Shown here: one piece after another, positions 1 through 5,153 of the stretch
Layout of the letters: each line of letters opens with the position of its first letter
Position numbering within the stretch: position 1 is the first letter of the stretch
Source: Pseudomonadota bacterium
Lineage (GTDB): Bacteria > Pseudomonadota > Alphaproteobacteria > Micropepsales > Micropepsaceae
DNA length: 5,874 nucleotides
Assembly (NCBI GenBank): GCA_023427355.1
Contig: JAEZBK010000065.1
Span: 1-5,874, forward strand
Direction: 5' to 3'
Program-made: the position numbers and the translations under genes
Notes under the pieces: model-generated
What the model saw: the letters and a program-made list of their open reading frames with translations, nothing else
What the model was told of the DNA's origin: nothing
Databases searched by the model: none

Positions 1-362
1 AGGAAGGCCGTCCCATGTTCCAGCAGGGTTCGAACGAATTGACGCCCGTGGCGCGCAAGCTGCTGACGGCGGTGGGCGGCATCGTCTCCACCCTTTCCAA
101 CCGCGTGTCCATCGCCGGCCATACCAGCGGCAGCGATACGGGCAATGATTCGTGGAAGCTGTCTTCGGACCGCGCCAATGCGGCGCGCGCCGTGCTGCAG
201 GCCGGTGGCCTGGGCCAGGATCGCATCTATGAAGTCTCGGGCAAGGCGGCGTCCGAACCGCTGCTGCCGGAAAACCCCAGTGCGTCGGCCAACCGCCGTC
301 TTTCCATCATGCTGTTGCGCGAGGCGCCGCCCGCGCCCAGCGGCGGCATCCTGGGCAACTGA
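1..362 (+). CDS. motB: Flagellar motor protein MotB, C-terminal part (5' end outside window)
   Basis: This is the peptidoglycan-binding OmpA/MotB domain of the flagellar stator protein, which anchors the MotA-MotB proton channel to the cell wall. The frame is open to the left edge: bases 3-14 read Glu-Gly-Arg-Pro directly before the ATG at 15. EGRPMF is the usual MotB run-in to this domain, so the ATG at 15 is internal and the gene is truncated by the window. Visible motifs in order are MFQQGSNELTP, the GHTSG peptidoglycan-binding segment, LSSDRANAAR (the arginine helix that contacts diaminopimelate), GKAASEPLLP and the NRRLSIMLLRE ending. The transmembrane N-terminus is not in the window. 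The stop is TGA at 360-362. A generic OmpA-family protein is possible, but the SSDRANAAR and NRRxSIxLLRE pattern favours MotB. Confidence 0.88.
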   Translation, partial: EGRPMFQQGSNELTPVARKLLTAVGGIVSTLSNRVSIAGHTSGSDTGNDSWKLSSDRANAARAVLQAGGLGQDRIYEVSGKAASEPLLPENPSASANRRLSIMLLREAPPAPSGGILGN

Positions 363-457
363 ACCGGGCGATGACAGGCGATGTCCGGATCGTTTCGCAC
401 GCCCCAAACATCGCCCCGGCAGGCCGCAGCCACTGGCGCTGCCGCCGGACTCGCTGG

Positions 458-463
458 CATAAT
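458..463 (+). promoter_or_regulatory. Candidate extended -10 element placed for a leaderless bpt transcript
   Basis: The bases TGG directly precede CATAAT (458-463), giving a TGn-CATAAT extended -10 with 5/6 match to TATAAT. Seven bases separate its end from the GTG at 471, so a transcript would begin at or next to the start codon. No convincing -35 box is seen (TGGCGC at 434-439 is weak) and no Shine-Dalgarno sequence precedes 471. This is inference from spacing only. Confidence 0.35.
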
Positions 464-470
464 CCCCGGC

Positions 471-1190
471 GTGACTGACCAGCGCTCCGCCCGCATTCCG
501 CAATTCTTCCTCACGCCCGGGGGGCCCTGCCCCTATCTGCCGGGCAAGGTGGAGCGCAAGGTCTTCGCGCGCCTGTCCGGGAACCTTGCGCAGCCCTTGT
601 CGGAAGCGCTGACCCATTCCGGCTTCCGCCGCAGCCAGTCCATTGCCTATCGTCCCGCCTGTGACGGGTGCAATGCCTGCGTCTCGGTGCGGGTGATGAC
701 CGATGGCTGCAACATCAGCCGCAACCAGAAGCGCACGCTCAGGCGCAACGCCGATCTTGTCCGCCAGGAAGTCGCCGCCGAGGCGACGCGCGAACAGTTC
801 GCCCTTTTGCGCACCTATCTGGACTCGCGCCACGCCGGGGGCGGCATGAGCGACATGGGCCTGTTCGACTATGTCGCCATGGTCGAGGAAACGCCGGTCG
901 AAACCCAGATCGTCGAATATCGCAACAAGGACGGCCTGCTGACCGCCGCCGCCCTGACCGACAGGCTGAAGGACGGCCTGTCGATGGTCTATTCCTTCTA
1001 CCATCCAGGCGAGGAGGCCCGCTCGCTGGGAACCTTCATGATCCTGGATCACATCCGGCGCGCCCGCGAACTGGGCCTTCCTTACGTCTATCTGGGCTAT
1101 TGGGTGCAGGGCAGCGACAAGATGGACTACAAGATCCGTTTCTCGCCGCTGGAGGCGCTGACGCCAAACGGCTGGGAGCCGCTGGCTTAG
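471..1190 (+). CDS. bpt: Aspartate/glutamate leucyltransferase (arginyltransferase family, Bpt/Ate)
   Basis: This family transfers an amino acid from aminoacyl-tRNA (Leu in the bacterial Bpt class) to N-terminal Asp or Glu of proteins, creating an N-degron for ClpS/ClpAP in the cytoplasm. Numbering from the GTG at 471 (239 residues, normal family length), the N-terminal ATE domain shows PCPYLPG (Cys20) and the cysteine cluster ACDGCNAC (Cys64, 67, 70). The C-terminal GNAT-like domain ends with YLGYWVQGSDKMDYK and RFSPLE. An in-frame ATG at 381 would add 30 residues rich in Ala, Thr and Pro with no family similarity. GTG-ACT-GAC-CAG gives the usual short lead (MTDQ..) into the conserved PQFFLTP, so I chose 471. 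It lies downstream of motB in the same direction, with 108 bp between. The stop TAG overlaps the stop of the convergent ykgJ-like gene. Whether it uses Leu or Arg cannot be told from sequence by eye. Confidence 0.93.
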   Translation: MTDQRSARIPQFFLTPGGPCPYLPGKVERKVFARLSGNLAQPLSEALTHSGFRRSQSIAYRPACDGCNACVSVRVMTDGCNISRNQKRTLRRNADLVRQEVAAEATREQFALLRTYLDSRHAGGGMSDMGLFDYVAMVEETPVETQIVEYRNKDGLLTAAALTDRLKDGLSMVYSFYHPGEEARSLGTFMILDHIRRARELGLPYVYLGYWVQGSDKMDYKIRFSPLEALTPNGWEPLA

Positions 1191-1687
1191 GGCCTCGTCA
1201 CGCGCACGCTGTATTGCGTCGCGTGCGGATAGCGGGCGATCTGCAGCGCCACTTCATCCTGCGGGCCCAGCACGCCCAGGTCTTCCAGGCGGTCCGGCAG
1301 CATCAGCGACACCCTGCCCCCCACATCGATGAACACCAGCCGCCCCAGGGGCAGGCCGGCCTGCATCAACGCGGTCAGGCGCGCAAGATAAGGCTGCTTC
1401 TTCCAGGCATCGGCCTGGGAGGCATCGACATAGACCATGGTGCGCTTGCGGGCCTCTTCGGAGACCAGCACCATCTTGCACTTGTCGGGCTTCCATTCGG
1501 GGCCGAGATTTTCATCCAGCAGCCAGGTGCAGGCGAAGTCGGCACATTCCTGCGGCCGCTGAGCATAGATGGCGCAGCCGCATTTGGGCATGACATTGGG
1601 GCACCACTGGCCGCGCGGCTTGTCCAGCGCATGGATGCCCATGACTTTGCAACACAGGGCGCAGGTGCCGCATTCCTTCGCGGTCAT
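1187..1687 (-). CDS. YkgJ-family cysteine-cluster protein (putative Zn/Fe-chelating)
   Basis: A 166-residue protein of the YkgJ/CxxCxxCC family, annotated in general as a putative zinc- or iron-chelating domain of unknown role. The N-terminal signature is ECGTCALCCK (Cys6, 9, 12, 13). Further cysteines lie at 29, 36, 38, 48, 53 and 70, including KCGCAIYAQRPQECADFAC, the family's second cluster. The C-terminal half lacks cysteines and ends VRVTRP. The frame stays open 17 codons upstream of 1687, but those codons come from the inserted palindromic DNA, so the ATG at 1687 is the true start. It is preceded by AGAGG at 1697-1701, 9 nt away. The gene follows metG on the same strand and was probably once directly overlapped with it (see the duplicated 5' end at 1684-1815). 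Its TAA (1187-1189) overlaps the bpt TAG on the other strand. Confidence 0.85.
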   Translation of the reverse strand: MTAKECGTCALCCKVMGIHALDKPRGQWCPNVMPKCGCAIYAQRPQECADFACTWLLDENLGPEWKPDKCKMVLVSEEARKRTMVYVDASQADAWKKQPYLARLTALMQAGLPLGRLVFIDVGGRVSLMLPDRLEDLGVLGPQDEVALQIARYPHATQYSVRVTRP

Positions 1688-1688
1688 G
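1645..1688. repeat. 44-bp direct repeat, copy A (5' end of ykgJ-like gene)
   Basis: Bases 1645-1688 recur at 1773-1816 with a single difference (T versus G at the fifth ykgJ codon, GAA versus GCA on the minus strand). Copy A holds the start codon and first 14 codons of the intact ykgJ-like gene. The left flank continues into the gene body; the right flank is the inserted palindromic segment. Confidence 0.97.
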
Positions 1689-1772
1689 TGTGTCTGCCTC
1701 TGGATCCCCCGGGCAAGCCGGGGGATTGACGCGACCATAAAGCGCGCTGCGCGCGCATTACGCTCGCATCAG
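1689..1772. repeat. 84-bp palindrome-rich insert between the two repeat copies (REP-like)
   Basis: This segment separates the 44-bp copies and belongs to neither metG nor ykgJ. It contains two inverted repeats. One is ATCCCCCGG (1704-1712), loop GCAAG, CCGGGGGAT (1718-1726), a perfect 9-bp stem. The other is TAAAGCGCGC (1738-1747), loop TGC, GCGCGCATTA (1751-1760), a 10-bp stem with one mismatch. Short palindromes of the form GGATCCCCGG..CCGGGGAT are, from general knowledge, common dispersed intergenic repeats in alphaproteobacteria, so I call it REP-like. There is no T-run after either stem in either direction, which argues against an intrinsic terminator. Confidence 0.7.
1697..1701 (-). promoter_or_regulatory. 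Ribosome binding site of ykgJ-like gene, supplied by inserted DNA
   Basis: AGAGG on the minus strand sits 9 nt upstream of the ATG at 1687. It lies outside the 44-bp repeat, within the inserted segment, so the present gene has a ribosome binding site that the ancestral arrangement did not use. Confidence 0.5.
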
Positions 1773-1816
1773 CTTTGCAACACAGGGCGCAGGTGCCGCA
1801 TGCCTTCGCGGTCATG
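1773..1816. repeat. 44-bp direct repeat, copy B (overlaps metG stop)
   Basis: This is the second copy of the 44-bp repeat. Its right end contains the metG TGA (1812-1814) and continues into metG. Its left end abuts the 84-bp insert. Copy B's right flank joined to copy A's left flank reconstructs a plausible ancestral metG-ATGA-ykgJ overlap. Confidence 0.97.
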
Positions 1817-3548
1817 CGCCGCCGAACCGGGTCTTGAGTTCCTCGATCTGCTCGTCGGTGATCTTGGTCACCAGAACATCGGGCGGGGTGATGGGCTGGC
1901 CGGGCGTCAGGTCATCCAGTTCCTGCGCCATCGGATCGGACGGCCAGGGAATGACGATCTCGCCATTGGCACCCGCATAGCCGCCGATGGGCTGGATCGC
2001 CAGGTGCATCTTCTTCGCCAGCTCCGGCATCACCGGCCAGCACAGATGCGTGAACAGGTGCACCAGGTTCAGGCCCATGCGCACGCCCACCGCCGCCTTG
2101 TCGCGGTCGGTCTTGATCTGGGTCCAGGGCGCGGCGCGGGTGAGATATTCATTGCCCGCCACCCAGATGGCGCGCAGCTCGCCCATGGCCTTGCGGAAAT
2201 CGGCGGCTTCGAGATAGTCCGTGTACGTCCTGACGCGCTGCTCCAGGTCGGCGATCAGCGCCTTTTCCTCGTCGCCATATGCGCCCTCGCCCGGCATCCG
2301 GCCATCGAAGCGGGCGGCGCAGAATTTGGTGACGCGCAGCACGAAATTGCCCAGCACGTCGGCCAGGTCCTTGTTCACCACGCCGGCGAAATGTTCCCAG
2401 GTGAAGTTGCTGTCCGCGCTCTCCGGCGCGTTGGCGATCAGGTAATAGCGCCACACATCGGCGGGGGCGACATCCAGCGCCGCATCCATGAAGATGCCGC
2501 GCTTGCCGGAGGTGGAGAATTTGCCGCCGTCATAGTTGAGCCAGTTGAAGCCCTTGAGCCGGTCCACCAGCTTCCAGGGCTCGCCCGAACCCATGATGGT
2601 CACGGGAAAGCCCACCGTGTGGAAGGGCACATTGTCCTTGCCCATGAATTCCCAATAGGTGACATCGGCGGCTTCTTCGCCATGCCACCAGCGCTTCCAG
2701 TCTCCGCCGGTGCGGTCGGCCCATTCCTTGGTGGCGGCGATGTATTCGATGGGCGCGTCGAACCAGACGTAGAAGACCTTGCCCTTCAGCGCGCCGTCGG
2801 CGATGTCGTCGGGCACCGGGATGCCCCATTCCAGATCGCGGGTGATGCCGCGGTCGCGCAGGCCTTCATCCAGCCACTTGAAGGCGATGGAGGTGACGAC
2901 CGGCGACCAGTCGGCCTTGTGGCTTTCGATCCAGCTGCGCAGCTTGTCGGAAAATTGCGACTGCTTGAGGAAGAGATGCGTGGAATCGCGAATCTCCACA
3001 TCCTGCGCGCCCGAGACAGCCGAGCGCGGATTGATGAGATCGACCGGATCGAGCACGCGGGTGCAATTCTCGCACTGGTCGCCGCGCGCCCGCTCATAGC
3101 CGCAATGCGGGCAGGTGCCGATGACATAACGGTCGGGCAGGAAGCGGCCGTCGGTGGGCGAATAGGCCTGCTTGGTGGTGCGGGTTTCCAGGAAACCGTT
3201 CTTCCAGAGCTGGCGCGCGAAATGCAGCGTCAGTTCATGGTTCTGCGGCGATGACGAGCGCCCGAAATTGTCCCAGGCCAGGCCGAAATCATCGCCCAGC
3301 TTCTTCTGCACCGCATGCCATTTGTCGGCATAGGCGCGCGGGCCGATGCCTTCTTCCAGCGCCGCCAGCTCGATAGGCGCGCCATGCTCGTCGGTGGCGC
3401 AGATCGCCAGCGTCTCGCGGCCGCGCGCCCGGTTGAAACGGGCGAAGACGTCGGCCGGCAGCATCGAGCCCACCAGATTGCCCAGATGCTTGACCCCGGC
3501 GACATATGGCAGGGCAGAGGTGATGAGGATGCGCTGTTTTGCGGACAT
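1812..3548 (-). CDS. metG: Methionyl-tRNA synthetase
   Basis: This class I aminoacyl-tRNA synthetase charges tRNA-Met for cytoplasmic translation. It has 578 residues. The Rossmann-fold N-terminus reads ILITSALPY with the HIGH-type motif HLGN at 21-24 and TDEHG at 52-56. The zinc knuckle is CPHCGYERARGDQC..C (Cys146, 149, 159, 162). The motif WFDAPIEYI follows at about 262-270, and the KMSKS equivalent is KFSTS at 343-347. A C-terminal anticodon-binding helical domain includes NKDLADVLGNFVLR and GNEYLTRAAPW. There is no appended tRNA-binding (Trbp111-like) domain, as is common for this class. The ATG at 3548 is two residues before the conserved KQRILITSALPY, so the start is secure although no strong Shine-Dalgarno sequence is seen. 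The gene lies downstream of the UbiC-like gene, with about 100 bp between. It ends TGA in an ATGA overlap with the duplicated ykgJ start. Confidence 0.97.
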   Translation of the reverse strand: MSAKQRILITSALPYVAGVKHLGNLVGSMLPADVFARFNRARGRETLAICATDEHGAPIELAALEEGIGPRAYADKWHAVQKKLGDDFGLAWDNFGRSSSPQNHELTLHFARQLWKNGFLETRTTKQAYSPTDGRFLPDRYVIGTCPHCGYERARGDQCENCTRVLDPVDLINPRSAVSGAQDVEIRDSTHLFLKQSQFSDKLRSWIESHKADWSPVVTSIAFKWLDEGLRDRGITRDLEWGIPVPDDIADGALKGKVFYVWFDAPIEYIAATKEWADRTGGDWKRWWHGEEAADVTYWEFMGKDNVPFHTVGFPVTIMGSGEPWKLVDRLKGFNWLNYDGGKFSTSGKRGIFMDAALDVAPADVWRYYLIANAPESADSNFTWEHFAGVVNKDLADVLGNFVLRVTKFCAARFDGRMPGEGAYGDEEKALIADLEQRVRTYTDYLEAADFRKAMGELRAIWVAGNEYLTRAAPWTQIKTDRDKAAVGVRMGLNLVHLFTHLCWPVMPELAKKMHLAIQPIGGYAGANGEIVIPWPSDPMAQELDDLTPGQPITPPDVLVTKITDEQIEELKTRFGGA

Positions 3549-3570
3549 GGATCGGGCTTGCTTGGAACGG

Positions 3571-3590
3571 CTGACAGGAAGGCCTGCCAG
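3571..3590 (-). other. Small hairpin in the metG leader
   Basis: CTGACAGG, loop AAGG, CCTGCCAG forms an 8-bp inverted repeat with one A/C mismatch, 23 nt upstream of the metG start. No T-run follows on the minus strand, so it is not a classical terminator. It may be leader structure or chance. Confidence 0.3.
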
Positions 3591-3618
3591 TCCTACAGAA
3601 GCCCGGCGGGGGTGACAA
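3590..3618 (-). promoter_or_regulatory. Candidate metG promoter
   Basis: On the minus strand TTGTCA (3618-3613, 5/6 match to the -35 consensus) is followed after exactly 17 bp by TAGGAC (3595-3590, 3/6 match to the -10). A start near 3583 would give a leader of about 35 nt. It lies in the 102-bp gap between the UbiC-like gene and metG. GC-rich DNA gives chance matches, so this is tentative. Confidence 0.35.
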
Positions 3619-3650
3619 TATGAGCCCCTGCCCGCCCGTTTTCCGCCCGT

Positions 3651-4199
3651 TTACCGGCCGGGCGGCGCGATCAGGTCGCGGCTGTAATTCTCGACCACCA
3701 CGCTGAAAGGAAGGCCCGCCCCGGTGGACAGCACCGCCCGGATTCGCAGCACCGCATCGGTGCCGGTGGCGGTGTCGGCCTCCAGCGTGCGGCGGCTGAA
3801 ATCGAGCGCCCGCACCGCGGTGCCGAAGGGGGTTTCGGTTTCCTCCAGCAGGCGGTTCATCTCCGGCGTCAGGCGCGCGGGCAGATACCAGTTGTCGGCG
3901 TTGGACAGGACATGGTCGCCGCAGGCCAGCCGTACCCGGCGGTGCCGCACCACCTCGCCCGCGCCCGCGCCCAGCAGCGCGCGCACCTCCGGCGGGGCCG
4001 GAATTGCCACGTCATCCCGCAGCGCGCGGATGACCGGCGGCGAGGCCAGTTGCAGCGTGGCGCAATAGCCGGTCAGGACCTGGGTGGCGCTGGTTCCGGC
4101 CAGCAGGTCGGTGCGCAGGCGGTCCAGCGGCGTCTGTGCGGTGGCCGCGCCCGCCCACAGGCAGGCGGCGAGCATGGCAAGGAAGGCGGCTTTTCTCAT
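3651..4199 (-). CDS. Exported protein resembling chorismate lyase (UbiC-like fold)
   Basis: A 182-residue protein whose N-terminus (MRKAAFLAMLAACLWAGAA) is a signal peptide, with likely cleavage after Ala21 (ATA-Q). A lipobox-like LAAC at 10-13 is an alternative, making it a lipoprotein. The mature part resembles the chorismate pyruvate-lyase/UTRA fold. HRRVRLACG..LSNADNWYLPARLTP (about 86-112) is followed by TETPFGTAVRALDFSRR (121-137), which lines up in order with the UbiC TPLGRYLF segment. FSVVVENY (165-172) then supplies a Glu at the place of the UbiC catalytic Glu. This is recognition by eye, not an alignment. UbiC itself is cytoplasmic and makes 4-hydroxybenzoate for ubiquinone, so an exported form probably has another ligand or role. 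The ATG at 4199 was preferred over 4241 because it gives a clean signal peptide. It is followed by metG on the same strand. A plain hypothetical secreted protein remains possible. Confidence 0.65.
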   Translation of the reverse strand: MRKAAFLAMLAACLWAGAATAQTPLDRLRTDLLAGTSATQVLTGYCATLQLASPPVIRALRDDVAIPAPPEVRALLGAGAGEVVRHRRVRLACGDHVLSNADNWYLPARLTPEMNRLLEETETPFGTAVRALDFSRRTLEADTATGTDAVLRIRAVLSTGAGLPFSVVVENYSRDLIAPPGR

Positions 4200-4205
4200 G
4201 GACCG

Positions 4206-4234
4206 GAATTGCCGCTTTTGGGACGCCTTGGCAA
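4206..4234 (-). promoter_or_regulatory. Candidate promoter for the exported UbiC-like gene
   Basis: On the minus strand TTGCCA (4234-4229) and CAATTC (4211-4206) are separated by 17 bp. The -10 ends 6 nt before the ATG at 4199, which would give a leaderless or nearly leaderless mRNA. This agrees with the lack of a Shine-Dalgarno sequence there. The -10 match is modest. Confidence 0.28.
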
Positions 4235-4249
4235 GTTTCACAGGCCGGG

Positions 4250-4278
4250 TTGCCTATCAGGCGGCGGCCAAGTATCTG
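4250..4278 (+). promoter_or_regulatory. Candidate promoter of tRNA-Thr
   Basis: TTGCCT (4250-4255) and TATCTG (4273-4278) are spaced by 17 bp. Transcription would begin around 4285, a few bases before the mature tRNA 5' end at 4291. The box matches are partial (4/6 and 3/6) but the position fits a tRNA promoter. Confidence 0.4.
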
Positions 4279-4290
4279 GTCAGGCGCGTG

Positions 4291-4362
4291 GCCGGTTTAG
4301 CTCAGCGGTAGAGCAGCGGTTTTGTAAACCGAAGGTCGGGGGTTCAATCCCCTCAACCGGCA
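4291..4362 (+). tRNA. tRNA-Thr (anticodon TGT)
   Basis: The 72-nt cloverleaf has a perfect 7-bp acceptor stem (GCCGGTT with AACCGGC) and discriminator A at 4362. The D-arm is GCTC/GAGC. The anticodon loop TTTGTAA has anticodon TGT at 4323-4325, which reads ACA/ACN threonine codons. The variable loop is AGGTC. The T-arm is GGGGG/CCCTC, with one G-T pair, around TTCAATC. The first anticodon-stem pair is a G-A mismatch. CCA is not encoded, as usual in alphaproteobacteria. It stands between divergent and convergent minus-strand genes, with the low-GC gene ending 7 bp beyond its 3' end. Confidence 0.97.
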
Positions 4363-4369
4363 CGCGCAT

Positions 4370-5152
4370 TCAGCCCATCCCTATCGCCGCCAACAGTGCC
4401 GTCACTGGTGGGGTCAGCAAATTTCCCGCGACTCCATAAGAAAGAGCCTTCAGACCTTCAGCCGCCGCACGCATCACCGCTTCGTTCGGAGAGGAGCGAC
4501 GAGATTGCAACCGTATAGTCTCAATCTCAGCCATCATCTCTGTCTTTAGCTGTTCAGAAACAGGCGCTGCAGAGATAGCCCGAACCAAGGATTCAGCAGC
4601 GATTTCAACTTGAGAAATCGTAATCGCTTGGGAAGACCCCGAACCTGCCTGCTGAATTGATCCACTATTAGGTCCATTGATCGTGAGATGGTTTGTGGTC
4701 GAACTCACCGCCACTACCTCCGAGTTGCGGGGCTTCCAAATGCCCACTTCAAACTCACTCAAATCACCATCGATGGTGGCAAGCATTCGCTCCCGTGCCT
4801 GCTGCAACGGCGCCACCATCATTGAAATACCATCCCCCCAGCGCACTGAATCATTCAAGTGATAGAAATGGCGGCGCAAATTTGAAATTAAAAGGTGGGA
4901 AAATGAACTTCGCTCAAAACCATGCAGTTTTGCCAGAGCTTCAGTTTCTGCAAGAGCCCAATCAATAGCCGCCTTCAACTCTGCTTCCATGGTGGCAGCT
5001 TGACGCTGAAGGCGCATACTACTGTGAAAAATGCCTCTGGCTGAACAATCAGCATCTATTTGACCGAATTTCGTAGCAGCCGCACTACACATCTCATTAA
5101 GGCGGCGCTGCACTCTTTTGTCGAAAGCATCAATGAGGCTTGCAGATGACAT
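4370..5152 (-). CDS. Unrecognised 260-aa accessory protein, low GC, amyloid-like central motif
   Basis: I do not recognise a named family. The ATG at 5152 is chosen because the preceding in-frame codons are TPM-gene DNA read in the wrong frame; it lies one base after the TPM stop. Residues 1-130 are charged and helix-rich (QRQAATMEAELKAAIDWALA, LQQARERMLATIDGDLSEFE) with no signal peptide. Residues 140-152 are a linker. Residues 153-180 are a low-charge Asn/Gly/Ser/Gln stretch (LTINGPNSGSIQQAGSG, then SSQAITIS) that predicts beta turns. Residues 182-217 are helical (SEQLKTEMMAEIETIRLQ). Residues 234-260 are hydrophobic and Gly/Ala/Leu-rich (GVAGNLLTPPVTALLAAIG). By hand count the gene is about 51% GC against roughly 60-70% in neighbours, which suggests acquisition. 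It fills the gap between tRNA-Thr and the TPM gene. From memory, similar N-G-x-x-x-G-x-I-Q-x-G linkers occur in many accessory proteins near defence genes. No function is claimed. Confidence 0.8.
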   Translation of the reverse strand: MSSASLIDAFDKRVQRRLNEMCSAAATKFGQIDADCSARGIFHSSMRLQRQAATMEAELKAAIDWALAETEALAKLHGFERSSFSHLLISNLRRHFYHLNDSVRWGDGISMMVAPLQQARERMLATIDGDLSEFEVGIWKPRNSEVVAVSSTTNHLTINGPNSGSIQQAGSGSSQAITISQVEIAAESLVRAISAAPVSEQLKTEMMAEIETIRLQSRRSSPNEAVMRAAAEGLKALSYGVAGNLLTPPVTALLAAIGMG

Positions 5153-5153
5153 C

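Larger units (their letters stand above)
1684..1815 (-). pseudogene. 43-codon remnant ORF: duplicated ykgJ start fused to inserted DNA
   Basis: Minus-strand ATG at 1815 reads MTAKACGTCALCCK, identical to the start of the YkgJ-family protein except Glu5 to Ala. It then runs through the inserted palindromic segment (ADASVMRAQRALW...SRGRHT) to a TGA at 1686-1684. The ATG overlaps the metG stop as ATGA, and the TGA overlaps the intact ykgJ ATG as ATGA. The repeat period of 128 bp (2 modulo 3) preserves this relation. It is too short for a YkgJ fold but retains the CxxCxxCC motif. It is most simply a by-product of the duplication. It may still be translated and could relay coupled translation from metG to ykgJ; whether the peptide is stable is unknown. 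Confidence 0.75.

Noticed and set aside
381..470. 30-residue N-terminal extension of bpt from ATG 381
   Set aside because: Ala/Thr/Pro-rich and unlike the family; the conserved protein begins right after GTG 471.
668..1729. 353-codon + strand frame across bpt and ykgJ
   Set aside because: It is an out-of-frame shadow running across two convergent real genes; no recognisable protein.
1569..3254. 561-codon open frame on the + strand opposite metG
   Set aside because: It is an antisense shadow of metG in GC-rich DNA: the translation is His/Arg/Gln/Gly-rich low-complexity sequence with no domain, while metG matches its family over its full length.
3477..3488. HLGN in MetG as a damaged HIGH motif
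   Set aside because: HLGN is normal for this alphaproteobacterial MetG class, together with KFSTS.
3643..3665. CCGCCCG/CGGGCGG inverted repeat over the stop of the UbiC-like gene as a terminator
   Set aside because: A 9-nt loop and no T-run on the minus strand; the stem includes coding sequence and is plausible by chance in GC-rich DNA.
4343..4362. tRNA-Thr 3' end as an att site with a partner repeat near 5150
   Set aside because: No second copy of the tRNA 3' sequence was found near the right boundary of the low-GC block and there is no integrase gene in the window.
3912..4439. 175-codon + strand frame spanning tRNA-Thr
   Set aside because: It runs antisense to the signal-peptide gene and straight through the tRNA.
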